A DNA stretch of 64,000 bases from WTGJ01 sp965237765 (GCA_965237765.1 OZ250157.1:1984001-2048000); one strand, 5' to 3'. Positions 32,274 to 41,299 are shown, numbered from the stretch's first letter. A program made the numbers and translations. The notes: generated by a model from the sequence alone, not told the origin.

Positions 32274-33458
32274 TCAGCCAGCGCGCTCGATCGGGCGGAT
32301 TATTTCCCAGCCGCCGCTAGCCCAGGAACGGGCCATGGCGTCGTTCACCTCGGCGACGGCCAACGCTTCCGCGAAGCCAGGCGATATCTGCTTGTTCTTA
32401 GCGACGGCGCAGAGGAATTGGTAGGCCTCGATGATTTTCATGTCTTCGTAGCCCAGGCCGGAGCCTTCGCCGGGGTTGAAATTGCCATGGTAGGGAAATT
32501 GATCGCCGCCGACGAGGCGGGTATAGCCGTCGTGCGTCTTATCGGCCCCGGGCAGGAAAAGTTGCAACTCGTTCATGCGCTCGAAATCCCAATTGCAGGC
32601 GCCGCGGTCGCCATTCAGCTCGAAGGCCATCTCGTTCTTCGGGCCGTAAATGCTGCGGGAGGCTTCCAGTGTGCCGCGCGCGCCGTTCGCGAATTCGATC
32701 AGCGCGCCGACGTAATCTTCGTTCGTCACAGGCGCGCGCTCGTCGCTGACCGTATCGCCGCTGGCGTAATGGGAGCCGCCGGCTTGTGGGGGCGGGCGCT
32801 CGGGGATGAAGGTGTGGCGCTGGCTGACCAGGCGGCGGATGGGGCCGACGAGGTAATGTGACATATCGACGACGTGCGCCATGAGGTCGTTGAGCACGCC
32901 ATGGCCGCCGAGTTCGCATTGGTAGCGCCAGCTGAGCGGGCTGAGCGGGTCGCTGCCGTACATTGAGAAGAAGCGACCACGATAATGAGTTACCTCGCCC
33001 AGGCGGCCCGCGCGCAACAACGCGCGCGCGTGCAGCACCATGGGCGCCCAACGATAATTGAAACCGACGAAATTGAGCACGCCAGCTTCTTGCGCCGCGC
33101 GGGCGATGGCGGCCGTCTCTGCTGGGAAGCGGCCGACTGGTTTCTCGCAATTGATATGCTTGCCAGCCGCGGCCGCCGCTTCGACGATTTCAAGGTGCAG
33201 GAAATTCGGCGTGGCGATATCGACGATATCGATGGTTGGGTCATCGATGATGGCGTGCCAATCTGTATGCGCATGGGCGAAACCGTGGCGGTTGGCGGCG
33301 GCCTGCGCTCGTTGGGGCAAGGAATCGGAACAAGCGACCAGTTCGGGTCGTGCTGGCGCGTTCGGGAAACGGTCTGGCACGAGGCGGTAGGCGCGGCTAT
33401 GCACCTCGCCCATCCAGCCCATGCCGATCACGCCGATGCCGAGGCGCGGCTTGGACAT
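32274..33458 (-). CDS. Gfo/Idh/MocA family dehydrogenase
   Basis: A 394-aa NAD(P)-dependent oxidoreductase. IGVIGMGWMGEVHSRAY at the N-terminus, DIATPNFLHLEIVEAA, CEKPVGRF (conserved Lys) and LGGHGVLNDLMAHVVDMSHYL (catalytic Asp and His) are present. The insertion ERPPPQAGGSHYASGD and the C-terminal GYEDMKIIEAY resemble a group of inositol/scyllo-inositol or glucose-type dehydrogenases. It is preceded by AAAGGGT and starts just after the hydroxyacid dehydrogenase gene (5-nt gap); iolE follows 56 nt downstream. The substrate is likely a cyclitol or hexose derivative. Confidence 0.84.
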   Translation of the reverse strand: MSKPRLGIGVIGMGWMGEVHSRAYRLVPDRFPNAPARPELVACSDSLPQRAQAAANRHGFAHAHTDWHAIIDDPTIDIVDIATPNFLHLEIVEAAAAAGKHINCEKPVGRFPAETAAIARAAQEAGVLNFVGFNYRWAPMVLHARALLRAGRLGEVTHYRGRFFSMYGSDPLSPLSWRYQCELGGHGVLNDLMAHVVDMSHYLVGPIRRLVSQRHTFIPERPPPQAGGSHYASGDTVSDERAPVTNEDYVGALIEFANGARGTLEASRSIYGPKNEMAFELNGDRGACNWDFERMNELQLFLPGADKTHDGYTRLVGGDQFPYHGNFNPGEGSGLGYEDMKIIEAYQFLCAVAKNKQISPGFAEALAVAEVNDAMARSWASGGWEIIRPIERAG

Positions 33459-33463
33459 ACCCT

Positions 33464-34477
33464 TTAACCCTGCTGTCCCGCCTGTCGCCGTTCTAGCACG
33501 CGCGGCCAGACTTCGGGATTCAGCAAATTGGGTGGCCGTTCGCCGGCCAACGCTGCTTCGATATTTGCCAGCGTTTGTTCCAAGATGCGTTGCTGGCCGG
33601 CGATGGTGCCGCTGGCAATATGAGGGGTGATGATGACGTCGTCGCGGTCCAGCAGGGGATTTTCTGGCAAGGGCGGTTCTGGGTCAGTTACGTCCAAGCC
33701 GGCGCCATGAAGCTGCCCACCTTCTAACGCAGCGAGCAAGGCCGCCTCATCCACGTGGCCACCGCGCGCGGTATTGATGAGGATGGCGCCACACTTCATT
33801 TGGGCAAAACGTTCGGCATTCATGATGTGGTGCGTCTCATCGTTGAGCGGCAAATGCAACGAGACGACGTCGGCGCCGGCGAGTAGCTCGGCCAACGTGT
33901 CGACGCGCTCGACGCCCAGTTCGCTCGCTCGTTCAACGGAGATGAAGGGATCATAGCAGGCGATGCGCATGCCGATGCCCATGGACATTTTCGCCAGATG
34001 CGTGCCGATGCGCCCCAGACCCACCAACCCCAAGCGCTTGCCGTTCAGCTCGTAACCGCGATAGCCGGCGTAGAATTCACGTTGTTCGCCATGCCGCAAT
34101 TCGTAGCGCAATTGGCGGGCGATGCCTTTCAGGTTGCGGGCGACAGCCAACATCAGAGTCAATGCGCACTCGGCGGTAGAAATCGTCGGGCCGTCGGGCG
34201 CGTTGCAGACGGCCACGCCGTGCTCGGTCGCGGCGGCGATATCCACGCGGTCGTAACCGATGCCCAGGCGAGCCAGCACGAGCAGTTGCGGCGCGCGCGC
34301 GAAGACCGCAGCGTCATATTGGCGCGCGCCGGCGACAATTGCGTGCGCGTTTTCGACGCCCAGGTAGTGGTCGGCGCCGCTCAGGTTCGGACCGGTGAGT
34401 GTGTAGCGACCCTGGTATCGCTCCAGTAAAGGCGGGGTCGGGCAGCGTTCGAGCCAGATTCGCTGCATCGTGCTCAC
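33464..34477 (-). CDS. D-isomer-specific 2-hydroxyacid dehydrogenase (SerA/GyaR type)
   Basis: A 337-aa NAD-dependent 2-hydroxyacid dehydrogenase. The Rossmann motif is GLVGLGRIGTHLAK. Catalytic residues are visible as Arg in NTARGGHVDE, Glu in DVTDPEPPLP and His in ITPHIAS. It has no ACT or ASB domain, so it is not a full-length SerA and more likely reduces a 2-keto acid (glyoxylate, hydroxypyruvate or a 2-keto-aldonate). The GTG start overlaps the isocitrate dehydrogenase stop by 4 nt; ATG 34468 is an alternative. It couples central metabolism to the sugar-acid island. Confidence 0.83.
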   Translation of the reverse strand: MSTMQRIWLERCPTPPLLERYQGRYTLTGPNLSGADHYLGVENAHAIVAGARQYDAAVFARAPQLLVLARLGIGYDRVDIAAATEHGVAVCNAPDGPTISTAECALTLMLAVARNLKGIARQLRYELRHGEQREFYAGYRGYELNGKRLGLVGLGRIGTHLAKMSMGIGMRIACYDPFISVERASELGVERVDTLAELLAGADVVSLHLPLNDETHHIMNAERFAQMKCGAILINTARGGHVDEAALLAALEGGQLHGAGLDVTDPEPPLPENPLLDRDDVIITPHIASGTIAGQQRILEQTLANIEAALAGERPPNLLNPEVWPRVLERRQAGQQG

Positions 34478-35733
34478 TTCATCCGCGTGATGATGTGGCT
34501 GGCGAAAGCGCTGGTGGAGACCTCAGCGGCGTCTTGCATCTGGCGCGCGAAATCGTAGGTGACGATCTTCTCGCGCAGGGTCGCCTCGTAGGCCTGGTTG
34601 ATGAGCGCCGCTGCCTCTAACCAGCCGATGTGCTCCAGCATCATCACGCCGCTGAAAAGCAACGAGCCGGGGTTGACCTTATCCAGATTGGCATATTTGG
34701 GAGCGGTGCCGTGCGTCGCTTCGAATAGGGCGATCTCATCACCGATATTCGCGCCGGGGGCAATGCCTACGCCGCCCACCTGTGCCGCCAGCGCGTCGCT
34801 CAAATAATCGCCGTTCAGGTTGGTCGTTGCGATGACCTCATGCTCAGTGGGCCGCAGCAACATCTTCTGGAACATGATGTCAGCGATGACATCCTGGATG
34901 AGGATTTTGCCGGCGGGTAAGCGACCGTTGCCAGTCGCAACGAAGGTCTCCCAGCTGATCGTCTGATCTGCGAATTCCTCGGCCGCCAATTCGTAACCCC
35001 ATCGTTGAAAGGCGCCCTCGGTGAATTTTTGGATGTTGCCTTTGTGGACTATGGTAACCGACTTGCGCTGGCGTTGGATGGCATATCGGATGGCGGCGCG
35101 GACGAGGCGTTTGCTACCGAAAGGGCTGATCGGTTTGATGCCCAGACCGGCATCTTCAAAGAAGCCATTGGCGCCTAGGTCCTCCCGCAAAAAACGCGCC
35201 AGCTTGCGGTTATCTTCCGTGCCGCTGGCGAATTCGATGCCCGCGTAGATGCCCTCCGTGTTCTCGCGGAAGATGACGACATCTATATCTTGTGGACGTT
35301 TCAGCGGACTGGGCACGTTCTGGTACCAGCGCACGGGACGGATGCAGGCGTAGAGATCGAGCACCTGGCGTAAAGTAACGTTGAGACTGCGGAAGCCTTT
35401 GCCAACCGGTGTGGTCAGCGGCCCTTTAATGCCGATTCGGTAGTGTCTCAGCGCTTCGAAGGTCTCATCGGGCATGAAATCGCCGTCGTAGTGAGCGGCC
35501 GCTTTCTCGCCAGCGAAGGTTTCCATCCAGGCAATTTTGCGCGAGCCACGATATGCGATCTCAACGGCAGCGTCCCAGATGCGACGGCTGGCCGTCATGA
35601 CGTCATAGCCGATGCCATCGCCTTCGATGAAGCAGATGATCGGGTTATCCGGCACGCGCAGAGCGCCATTTTCGTCGATTTCGACGCGCGCTCCTTCGCT
35701 CGGCTCCTGTAATCTCGGGCTCCAATCCACCAT
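34474..35733 (-). CDS. icd: NADP-type isocitrate dehydrogenase
   Basis: This enzyme converts isocitrate to 2-oxoglutarate and CO2 in the citric acid cycle. It is 419 aa from ATG 35733, which has GAGGAGG upstream; ATG 35784 would add 17 residues. Family features are FIEGDGIGYDV, the substrate/regulatory loop RSLNVTLRQVLDLYACIRPV (Ser equivalent to the E. coli phosphorylation site), FRENTEGIYAG, VHKGNIQKFTEGAF, TTNLNGDYLSDA and FEATHGTAPKYA. This loop and the length are of the E. coli Icd type. No AceK-like gene is nearby. It is followed directly by the hydroxyacid dehydrogenase. Confidence 0.93.
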   Translation of the reverse strand: MVDWSPRLQEPSEGARVEIDENGALRVPDNPIICFIEGDGIGYDVMTASRRIWDAAVEIAYRGSRKIAWMETFAGEKAAAHYDGDFMPDETFEALRHYRIGIKGPLTTPVGKGFRSLNVTLRQVLDLYACIRPVRWYQNVPSPLKRPQDIDVVIFRENTEGIYAGIEFASGTEDNRKLARFLREDLGANGFFEDAGLGIKPISPFGSKRLVRAAIRYAIQRQRKSVTIVHKGNIQKFTEGAFQRWGYELAAEEFADQTISWETFVATGNGRLPAGKILIQDVIADIMFQKMLLRPTEHEVIATTNLNGDYLSDALAAQVGGVGIAPGANIGDEIALFEATHGTAPKYANLDKVNPGSLLFSGVMMLEHIGWLEAAALINQAYEATLREKIVTYDFARQMQDAAEVSTSAFASHIITRMK

Positions 35734-35871
35734 GTTCTCAGGCGCCTCCTCAAATGCTGCGGGGTATGACGGCAATGATAGCATAGGGCGCCACCTGCGT
35801 TAAGAGTCGTTCGGAGTACACTGGAGATTGGTCGGCGAGGGAACGGGATTCGCGCGCTCGGCGGAGTGGAA

Positions 35872-37122
35872 ATGTTCGATAGTGGCATCTTGCAAGTCAT
35901 CGTCGGCCTGGTGGCCATCTATAGTCTGCTCGGCATCCTGACGACCGAGCTGAATACGCTCTTCAGCTATTTTACCCGCCTGCGGGCGCGCAACCTGCGT
36001 CAGGCTTTGGAAGAGTTGATCCCCGACCGCGCATTTCGCGCGCAGCTGCTGGCGCATCCTTTGATTCGCATGGTGGACGCGGCCATTCATCCGGCCGAAG
36101 TGCTATCGCCAGAGCAGATTGAGGCCATCGAACGCGCGCGCCCCAAAAATGTCACATGGGTCGAGTCCACATCGTTTGCCGAAGCGGTCTGCAACATCCT
36201 CGCCGCCGCCGCGCAGCCAGATTTCTACGCGCCACTGGAGGTGGCGATCGGCGAGCTGCCCAATAGCGTCGAGAAATCGCGCCTACGGGAATTGTTGTGG
36301 CAACTACAGGGCTACGCGACGGTCGGACTGGCGGATTTTCGGCAGGCGATCATCGCCCTGAATGATGACGGTCAGAAGCGCCGCTTGCTGGATGCGCTGA
36401 ATGCCGTCGAGGAGCGCATCGGCGGTTACTCGTTGCGCAGTGGCGAATTGTTGCCCTTGCTGAGTGGACTGCGCAGCATACGAAGCAGCGCCCTACGCAC
36501 GACGCTGCAGACTGTCCTGAGCTCCGCGCGCTCGTTGGCGGATGCGCGCGATAAGTTGATGCGCTGGTTTGAGGATGGCATGCAGCGGGCCTCCGCGCAC
36601 TATAAGCAACAAGCGCAGTGGGGCTCGGTGGTGATCGGCTTTCTGTTGGCGTTGGCGGTGAATGCCGACGCGTTGCACCTGGTGAACACGCTCTGGTCGG
36701 ACCGCGATTTACAGCAGACGTTGAACGCGCAGGCGGGAGTGAATTCCAGCTCGCTGGCGACGCTGATCGACGAGGCGGAAGCGCGCGCGGAGGATGGCGG
36801 TGAGGAAACTTTGCGGGATACGGCGGCCGATGTTTTCGGCATGAGCATCGTCACCGTGCAGCGCCTGGTGGATTTGCAGGCGCCCCTCGGTTGGGTTCAT
36901 GTGCCCGTAACGCAGGATATGGTGGAGGCAGCGAAGCTGCTTGGCGAGCCGGACCCACGCCAACGGGCCAACAATTTGTGGAATTACAACCCCTTAAACA
37001 ACCCCAATTGGCTCTTGCTCTGGGGGCGGAAGCTGGCGGGTCTGCTGGTTACGACCTTGGCAGTGGCGCAGGGCGCGCCCTTCTGGTTCGATATGCTGAA
37101 GCGATTCACCCGAACGCGCTAG
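35872..37122 (+). CDS. Membrane protein of unknown function
   Basis: A 416-aa protein. An N-terminal hydrophobic segment (LQVIVGLVAIYSLLGILTTE) is followed by a hydrophilic, mostly helical region of about 220 residues rich in Glu, Arg and Leu. A second segment (WGSVVIGFLLALAVNADAL) and a hydrophobic C-terminus (KLAGLLVTTLAVAQGAPFWF) follow. The layout resembles a widespread family of unknown membrane proteins beginning with a VxLLLSLLCTALNE-like helix; I cannot name a function. The start ATG 35872 has GGAG upstream; a GTG 6 bases earlier is possible. It overlaps the convergent aminotransferase gene by 4 nt. Confidence 0.72.
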   Translation: MFDSGILQVIVGLVAIYSLLGILTTELNTLFSYFTRLRARNLRQALEELIPDRAFRAQLLAHPLIRMVDAAIHPAEVLSPEQIEAIERARPKNVTWVESTSFAEAVCNILAAAAQPDFYAPLEVAIGELPNSVEKSRLRELLWQLQGYATVGLADFRQAIIALNDDGQKRRLLDALNAVEERIGGYSLRSGELLPLLSGLRSIRSSALRTTLQTVLSSARSLADARDKLMRWFEDGMQRASAHYKQQAQWGSVVIGFLLALAVNADALHLVNTLWSDRDLQQTLNAQAGVNSSSLATLIDEAEARAEDGGEETLRDTAADVFGMSIVTVQRLVDLQAPLGWVHVPVTQDMVEAAKLLGEPDPRQRANNLWNYNPLNNPNWLLLWGRKLAGLLVTTLAVAQGAPFWFDMLKRFTRTR

Positions 37123-38384
37123 AATTCGCGCAGGGCAGCGATCAGGCGCTCAATTTCAACGGCGGTGTTGTAATGGCCGAGGCCAATGCGCAACATGCCG
37201 TGCTCGCCATGACCCATACGCTGCATGAATTCGCGCGCGTAATAATCGCCATGCCAGGCGTAAATCCCGCGAGCGCCAAGGCGGGCGGCCAATTCGCGCG
37301 GTTTCAGCCGCACATGGGTGATGAGCACGGTCGGCACGCGCTGGGCGAGGCGCGCCGGCTCGCGGATGCCGTGTATCGTGATTTCGGGGATGGCGGCCAG
37401 CTCAGCAAGTAGCTGCCCGACCAGGTCGCTCTCATAAGCTCGGATGGCGGCTAGCGCGCGCTTGAGGATGAGGCGCTCCCCCTCGTACGATTCAGCCAGG
37501 AGCAAATCGCCCGCGTCGCCGCTGGTATTCCCAAGCCAGGCGAAATAATCCATCAGCGCGTTCATGGCGGCCAGCGCTTCATAAGCGGCGGTGCCTGTTT
37601 CCCAGCGGCCGGGTGCGTGTTGCGGCGCCGGGCGCACCTTATACGCGGGCAGCTCTTCCAGCAATTCCTTTCGCCCCCACATCACGCCGACGTGCGGCCC
37701 GTAGAATTTGTAAGCGGAAACGAAGCAGAAATCGCAGCCGAGCTGCTGCACATCCAGCGGCACATGCGGCGCGCTCTGCACGGCGTCGAGTACATAGAGC
37801 GCACCTACGGAATGGGCCAGCTCGGCAATCAAGGGCGCAGGGTTGAGCGTGCCGGGGGCGTTGGCGGCGTGGCAGGTGGCGATGAGGCGCGTCTTTTCGC
37901 TCAACGCCGCTTCCAGGCTTGCCAGGTTGAGCGTGCAATCGCCCTCGTTCAAATCAGCGAAACGAACTTCCAGGCTGCAGTCGCGCGCGATGAGCAGCCA
38001 GGGTGCGACATTGGCATCGTGATCCAGGCGGGTGAGCACGATTTCGTCGCCTGGAGCAAGTCTTGTCGCCAAAGAACGTGATAAGCGCATCATCAGCGTG
38101 GTGGTATTCGGCCCGAAGACGATTTCAGACGGCGAAGGTGCGTTCAGGAAAGCGGCTAGGCGCGCGCGGGCCATATCGACGATGGCGCCGGTCGCCGTGC
38201 TGGTAGCGAATTGACCGCCCAGATTGGCGTTGGCTTCGGTGAAGTAGGCGGCATAGGCATCGATGACGCGCTGTGGGACTTGTGTGCCGGCCGGGTTATC
38301 GAAGAAGACGGCCGGACGCCCGCCTTCGCGGGGCACCTGCAAGGATGGAAATTGGGCGCGGATCGCTTCCACGTTATAGGACAT
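37119..38384 (-). CDS. Class V aminotransferase, cysteine desulfurase-like but without the catalytic Cys
   Basis: A 421-aa PLP enzyme of fold type I. FFDNPAGTQVPQRVIDAY, NTTTLMMRLS, CHAANAPGTLNPAP, LYVLDAVQSAPH (PLP Asp) and SAYKFYGPHVGVMWG (PLP Lys) are clear. The C-terminal loop that carries the catalytic Cys in SufS/IscS instead reads GIYAWHGDYYAREFMQR, with no Cys, as in the SufS-like TIGR01976-type family. It is therefore unlikely to be a sulfur donor enzyme. The ATG at 38384 overlaps the ABC ATPase 3' end by 11 nt, tying it to the riboflavin uptake operon. Its substrate is unknown. Confidence 0.82.
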   Translation of the reverse strand: MSYNVEAIRAQFPSLQVPREGGRPAVFFDNPAGTQVPQRVIDAYAAYFTEANANLGGQFATSTATGAIVDMARARLAAFLNAPSPSEIVFGPNTTTLMMRLSRSLATRLAPGDEIVLTRLDHDANVAPWLLIARDCSLEVRFADLNEGDCTLNLASLEAALSEKTRLIATCHAANAPGTLNPAPLIAELAHSVGALYVLDAVQSAPHVPLDVQQLGCDFCFVSAYKFYGPHVGVMWGRKELLEELPAYKVRPAPQHAPGRWETGTAAYEALAAMNALMDYFAWLGNTSGDAGDLLLAESYEGERLILKRALAAIRAYESDLVGQLLAELAAIPEITIHGIREPARLAQRVPTVLITHVRLKPRELAARLGARGIYAWHGDYYAREFMQRMGHGEHGMLRIGLGHYNTAVEIERLIAALREF

Positions 38385-39153
38385 GCTTCGACCTCGAGCT
38401 GGTTTCGATGGCGGAACGAACTTGGCGTGAGCATTCCAAAAAATCCCGCTCATAGCAATGCTGCGGACGCCGCGGCCGCTTGATAGGAACAGGGATATCC
38501 GCCCACAAATGTCCCGGCCGCTCCGTCAGGACGATGACGCGGTCTGCCAGCAGCGTCGCTTCCTGGATGTCATGCGTAACGAGCAGGACGGTCTGCCGCT
38601 CTTCACGCCAGATGCGCAGCAGATCGAAGCCCAGCCGCTCACGCGTGAGCGCGTCCAGCGCGCCGAAGGGCTCGTCGAGCAGCATGACGGCTGGTTGCGT
38701 GACGAGCAAGCGGCCCAGGGCAACCCGCTGCGCCATGCCGCCGGAGAGTTGGTCCGGGTAGGCGCCCGCGAAGCCCGCCAGGCCGAGCGCTGGCAGAACG
38801 CGCTCGGCCGCCTCTATGCGCTCCTCGCGCGACCAGCCGTCCAGCTCGAGCGGCAGGGCGATGTTCGCGAGCACATCGCGCCATGGCAACAGGCTCGCGC
38901 TCTGGAAGAGGATGTTGATGTGCGCTGAAGGGCTGCGGATCATCTCGCCATTGAGCGTGGCGCGCCCCGCAGTGGGTTGCAGCAAGCCCGCTAGGATTCG
39001 CAGCAACGTGCTCTTGCCGCAGCCACTCGGGCCGATAAGGGTGACGAAGCTGCCCGTCGCGATTTCCAGTGACAGCGGCCCGAGTGCGGGTAACGTGTTA
39101 CCGGCGACGCGATAATCGACGCGCAATTCCTCCAGCGAAAGGGCAGCCGTCAC
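38374..39153 (-). CDS. ABC transporter ATPase of the riboflavin/NMT1-type importer
   Basis: A 259-aa ABC ATPase of the SsuB/TauB/ThiZ type. Walker A GPSGCGKST, Q-loop ILFQSASLLPW, signature LSGGMAQR, Walker B VMLLDEPFGALD and switch His in LVTHD are intact. It follows the NMT1-like binding protein by 3 nt and the TM permease gene before that, so it energises this importer. With the FMN riboswitch upstream, it is a RibXY-associated ATPase. Many RibXY loci lack one in cis, so its presence here is helpful. The C-terminus is longer than usual and overlaps the aminotransferase gene. Confidence 0.85.
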   Translation of the reverse strand: MTAALSLEELRVDYRVAGNTLPALGPLSLEIATGSFVTLIGPSGCGKSTLLRILAGLLQPTAGRATLNGEMIRSPSAHINILFQSASLLPWRDVLANIALPLELDGWSREERIEAAERVLPALGLAGFAGAYPDQLSGGMAQRVALGRLLVTQPAVMLLDEPFGALDALTRERLGFDLLRIWREERQTVLLVTHDIQEATLLADRVIVLTERPGHLWADIPVPIKRPRRPQHCYERDFLECSRQVRSAIETSSRSKHVL

Positions 39154-39156
39154 CGC

Positions 39157-40290
39157 TCATTCCCCGCCGGGCAGGAAGTCATTCGTGAAGGCCGCCGCCA
39201 GATCAATGTCGTCGCTCAAGAAGCCCATCTGGCGCAGAGTCGCGGCCGTTGTCTGCCAGGATTGCAGCTCGCTGCGCCCGAGCGTATCGGCTTCCCAGAG
39301 CTCGATGCTGGCCAGCAAGACGCGGTATTGCGTGAGATCAGCGGCGAGGGCGGGGTTGGCAGCGAGTGTCTCGTACTGGGCAGCGCGGGAGGCGGCGATG
39401 GCGGCGCGGTTGGGCTGGCTGGCGAGGAAGGCGGCTTGATCATCCGCCAGTTCGCGCAGGGCATCCGCCAGCGGGGCGCTCAGCGGCAGGCTTTCCACAT
39501 AAGCGGCGCTGCTCAGATAGGCGGCGGCGGGGTTATCGATGGTGGCGCGCAGGCCACGACCGAAGGCGCGCGCGACGGCGGCGATCCGCTCGGGTTGCGC
39601 GGATAGGGTTTGCTCGTTGGTGACGATGCCGTTGGAGACGAGGTCGGCCGCAGCAGCGACGGGGAAGAGGCGAATCTGCGAGATCATGCCACATTCGCCG
39701 GCTGCGGCTCGCTGCTCGATTTGCAGTGGCTCGTTATTCAGGTAGACGACGGCCGCTTCGACCAGGCCGGCGCAGAAGACATCCGGCGCGTTGTAGCCAA
39801 TGATATCCAGGCGCAGATCGTCTTCGCGCAGGTCATGAGCACCGAGCAGCGCGAGCAGACCGCTATAGGAGGCGCCGAAGCGGCCGGGGATGCCGACGCT
39901 GCGCCCGGCCAATTCGGCGGCGGTTGTGATGTCGCTTTCCGCCGGAACGATGACGCCGACCGGATAACGTTGGAACCACTCGTAGACATAGACCAACGGA
40001 CGCCCCTGCGCGCGCGCGGCGATCACCTGCTCGCCACTGATCATGGCGAAGGCGATATCGTTGATGGCCAAGCGCTCGACGAGCAGCGGCTCATCCTGAT
40101 GGGCAACGCCGCGCAGGTCGATGCCCTCGTCGGCAAAATAACCCTCAGCGGCGGCGAGATAGAGCGGGGCGAATTGGATATTCGGCACGAAGGTCAAGTA
40201 GAAATCGAGCGGCCAACGCGAATCTTGCGCGCGCGCGCCGCCCAATGCGAACAGCAGCAAGGCGAGGAATAAGGAAGGGAAGGGACGCAT
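39157..40290 (-). CDS. ribY: Riboflavin ABC transporter substrate-binding protein (NMT1/THI5-like)
   Basis: A 377-aa periplasmic binding protein of the NMT1/THI5 group. A signal peptide (MRPFPSLFLALLLFALGGARA) is cut before QDS. The mature part has FYLTFVPNIQFAPLYLAAAEGYFADEGI, typical of pyrimidine/riboflavin/thiamine-precursor binding proteins, and GRSVGIPGRFGASYSGLLALL. It follows the permease that sits behind an FMN riboswitch, so the ligand is most likely riboflavin, as for RibY of Chloroflexus-type RibXY systems, rather than the HMP moiety of thiamine. ATG 40290 is preceded by GAGG; ATG 40308 overlaps the permease stop and is an alternative. Confidence 0.84.
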   Translation of the reverse strand: MRPFPSLFLALLLFALGGARAQDSRWPLDFYLTFVPNIQFAPLYLAAAEGYFADEGIDLRGVAHQDEPLLVERLAINDIAFAMISGEQVIAARAQGRPLVYVYEWFQRYPVGVIVPAESDITTAAELAGRSVGIPGRFGASYSGLLALLGAHDLREDDLRLDIIGYNAPDVFCAGLVEAAVVYLNNEPLQIEQRAAAGECGMISQIRLFPVAAAADLVSNGIVTNEQTLSAQPERIAAVARAFGRGLRATIDNPAAAYLSSAAYVESLPLSAPLADALRELADDQAAFLASQPNRAAIAASRAAQYETLAANPALAADLTQYRVLLASIELWEADTLGRSELQSWQTTAATLRQMGFLSDDIDLAAAFTNDFLPGGE

Positions 40291-40304
40291 CAGGTGGCCT
40301 CGTT

Positions 40305-41048
40305 TCATTCGTGGCTTGGGCGGGAGATGTAGCGCTCGAGGAGGGTGATAGCGCTATAGAGGGCGAGCGCCATGGCAGTTAGGGAGAGGATGCCGACGAA
40401 GACCAGCGGCGTATCGTAGCGGTAGCGCGCTTCATTGATGAGGAAGCCCAGCCCGCGCTCGGCGTAGACAAATTCGCCGACCACCGCGCCGACTACCGAG
40501 AGCGTCGCCGCGACCTTCAGCCCGCCGAGCAGGATAGGAGCGGCGGCGGGCAGCTCGAGCAGGCGGAAGGTCTGCCATGGCGTCGCACGGGAGACGCGGA
40601 AGACATCACGCAAGCTGGGCTGCGCCTCGCGCATGCCGATGATGACATTCATGAGCAGCGGGAAGAAGACGATGAGCGCCGCAGTAAAGACTCGGCTGCT
40701 GATGCCATCACGAAACCAGATGACGAGCAACGGTGCGTAGGCGATGATGGGCGTAGCCTGGAAGGCGATGATGGCGGGCGCGAAGATGGCTTCGAGGCGC
40801 GCGTGTTTGGCAATCGCATAGCCGAGGAGCAAAGCCGCTCCGCCGCCCACTGCCAGGCCGAGCAGCGCTTCGCTCAGGGTGCGCGCCGCATGCCTCAGCA
40901 AACGCCCATCGGCCAGCGTTTCACCTAAGCGCGTGAAGACCAGGGTGGGGGCAGGCAGGAGCGAAGGCGGCAAGAGCGCGAGGCTGACTGCCGCTTGCCA
41001 GAGCGCGATCAGGGTGATGATGCTGATCAATGAGCTGCTGAAGCGCAT
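40305..41048 (-). CDS. ribX: Riboflavin ABC transporter permease
   Basis: A 247-aa inner-membrane permease of the BPD_transp_1 (SsuC/ThiX) family with about 6 hydrophobic segments. The cytoplasmic EAA-type loop is near DVFRVSRATPWQTFRLLELPAAAP. The GEFVYAERGLGFLINEA ending is common in taurine/NMT1-type permeases. Its start codon lies directly behind an intrinsic terminator and an FMN riboswitch on the same strand, so expression should fall when FMN is plentiful. That regulation, and the NMT1-type partner protein, identify the substrate as riboflavin. Confidence 0.86.
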   Translation of the reverse strand: MRFSSSLISIITLIALWQAAVSLALLPPSLLPAPTLVFTRLGETLADGRLLRHAARTLSEALLGLAVGGGAALLLGYAIAKHARLEAIFAPAIIAFQATPIIAYAPLLVIWFRDGISSRVFTAALIVFFPLLMNVIIGMREAQPSLRDVFRVSRATPWQTFRLLELPAAAPILLGGLKVAATLSVVGAVVGEFVYAERGLGFLINEARYRYDTPLVFVGILSLTAMALALYSAITLLERYISRPSHE

Positions 41049-41050
41049 AG

Positions 41051-41083
41051 AAAAAGCCCCGCCTGGTGATACCGGGGCGGGGA
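41051..41083 (-). terminator. Riboswitch expression platform: intrinsic terminator at the ribX start
   Basis: Read on the minus strand, a 7-bp GC stem (CCCCGCC with GGCGGGG; 41057-41063 and 41076-41082) is followed by a run of five T. It ends only a few bases before the ribX ATG. The GGCGGGG arm is also the only Shine-Dalgarno-like sequence for ribX, so the same hairpin may block both transcription and translation. Confidence 0.85.
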
Positions 41084-41142
41084 GCAGGCGCGCATAACGG
41101 AATAAACGCCACGAGATGAATCGCGCAGCGCGCCACTGGAAC

Positions 41143-41289
41143 GCCTTCTCCCATCCGGACTGTTACCGTCGGCTCTGGCTTCGCACCAGATCAGTCCGCC
41201 CATTTCCGTAGGCGGACTCGCGGGCTTGCGGCGGAACGCGATGTTCCGCTGCCTACCGCCGGTCGGGAATTGCACCCTGCCCCGAAGGT
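41143..41289 (-). promoter_or_regulatory. FMN riboswitch (RFN element)
   Basis: Read on the minus strand, the consensus blocks appear in order: GGGGCAGGGTG, AATTCCCGACCGGCGGTA, a variable hairpin with AACGCG, GCCCGCGAGTCCGC, the GATCTGGTGCGAAGCCAGA hairpin, GCCGACGGT, AGTCCGGATGGGAGAAGG. P1 closes by CCTTC/GAAGG pairing (41144-41148 with 41284-41288). It controls the riboflavin transporter operon ribX-ribY-ATPase. This is a sure identification from conserved sequence. Confidence 0.96.
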
Positions 41290-41299
41290 CGTCTCTCTT

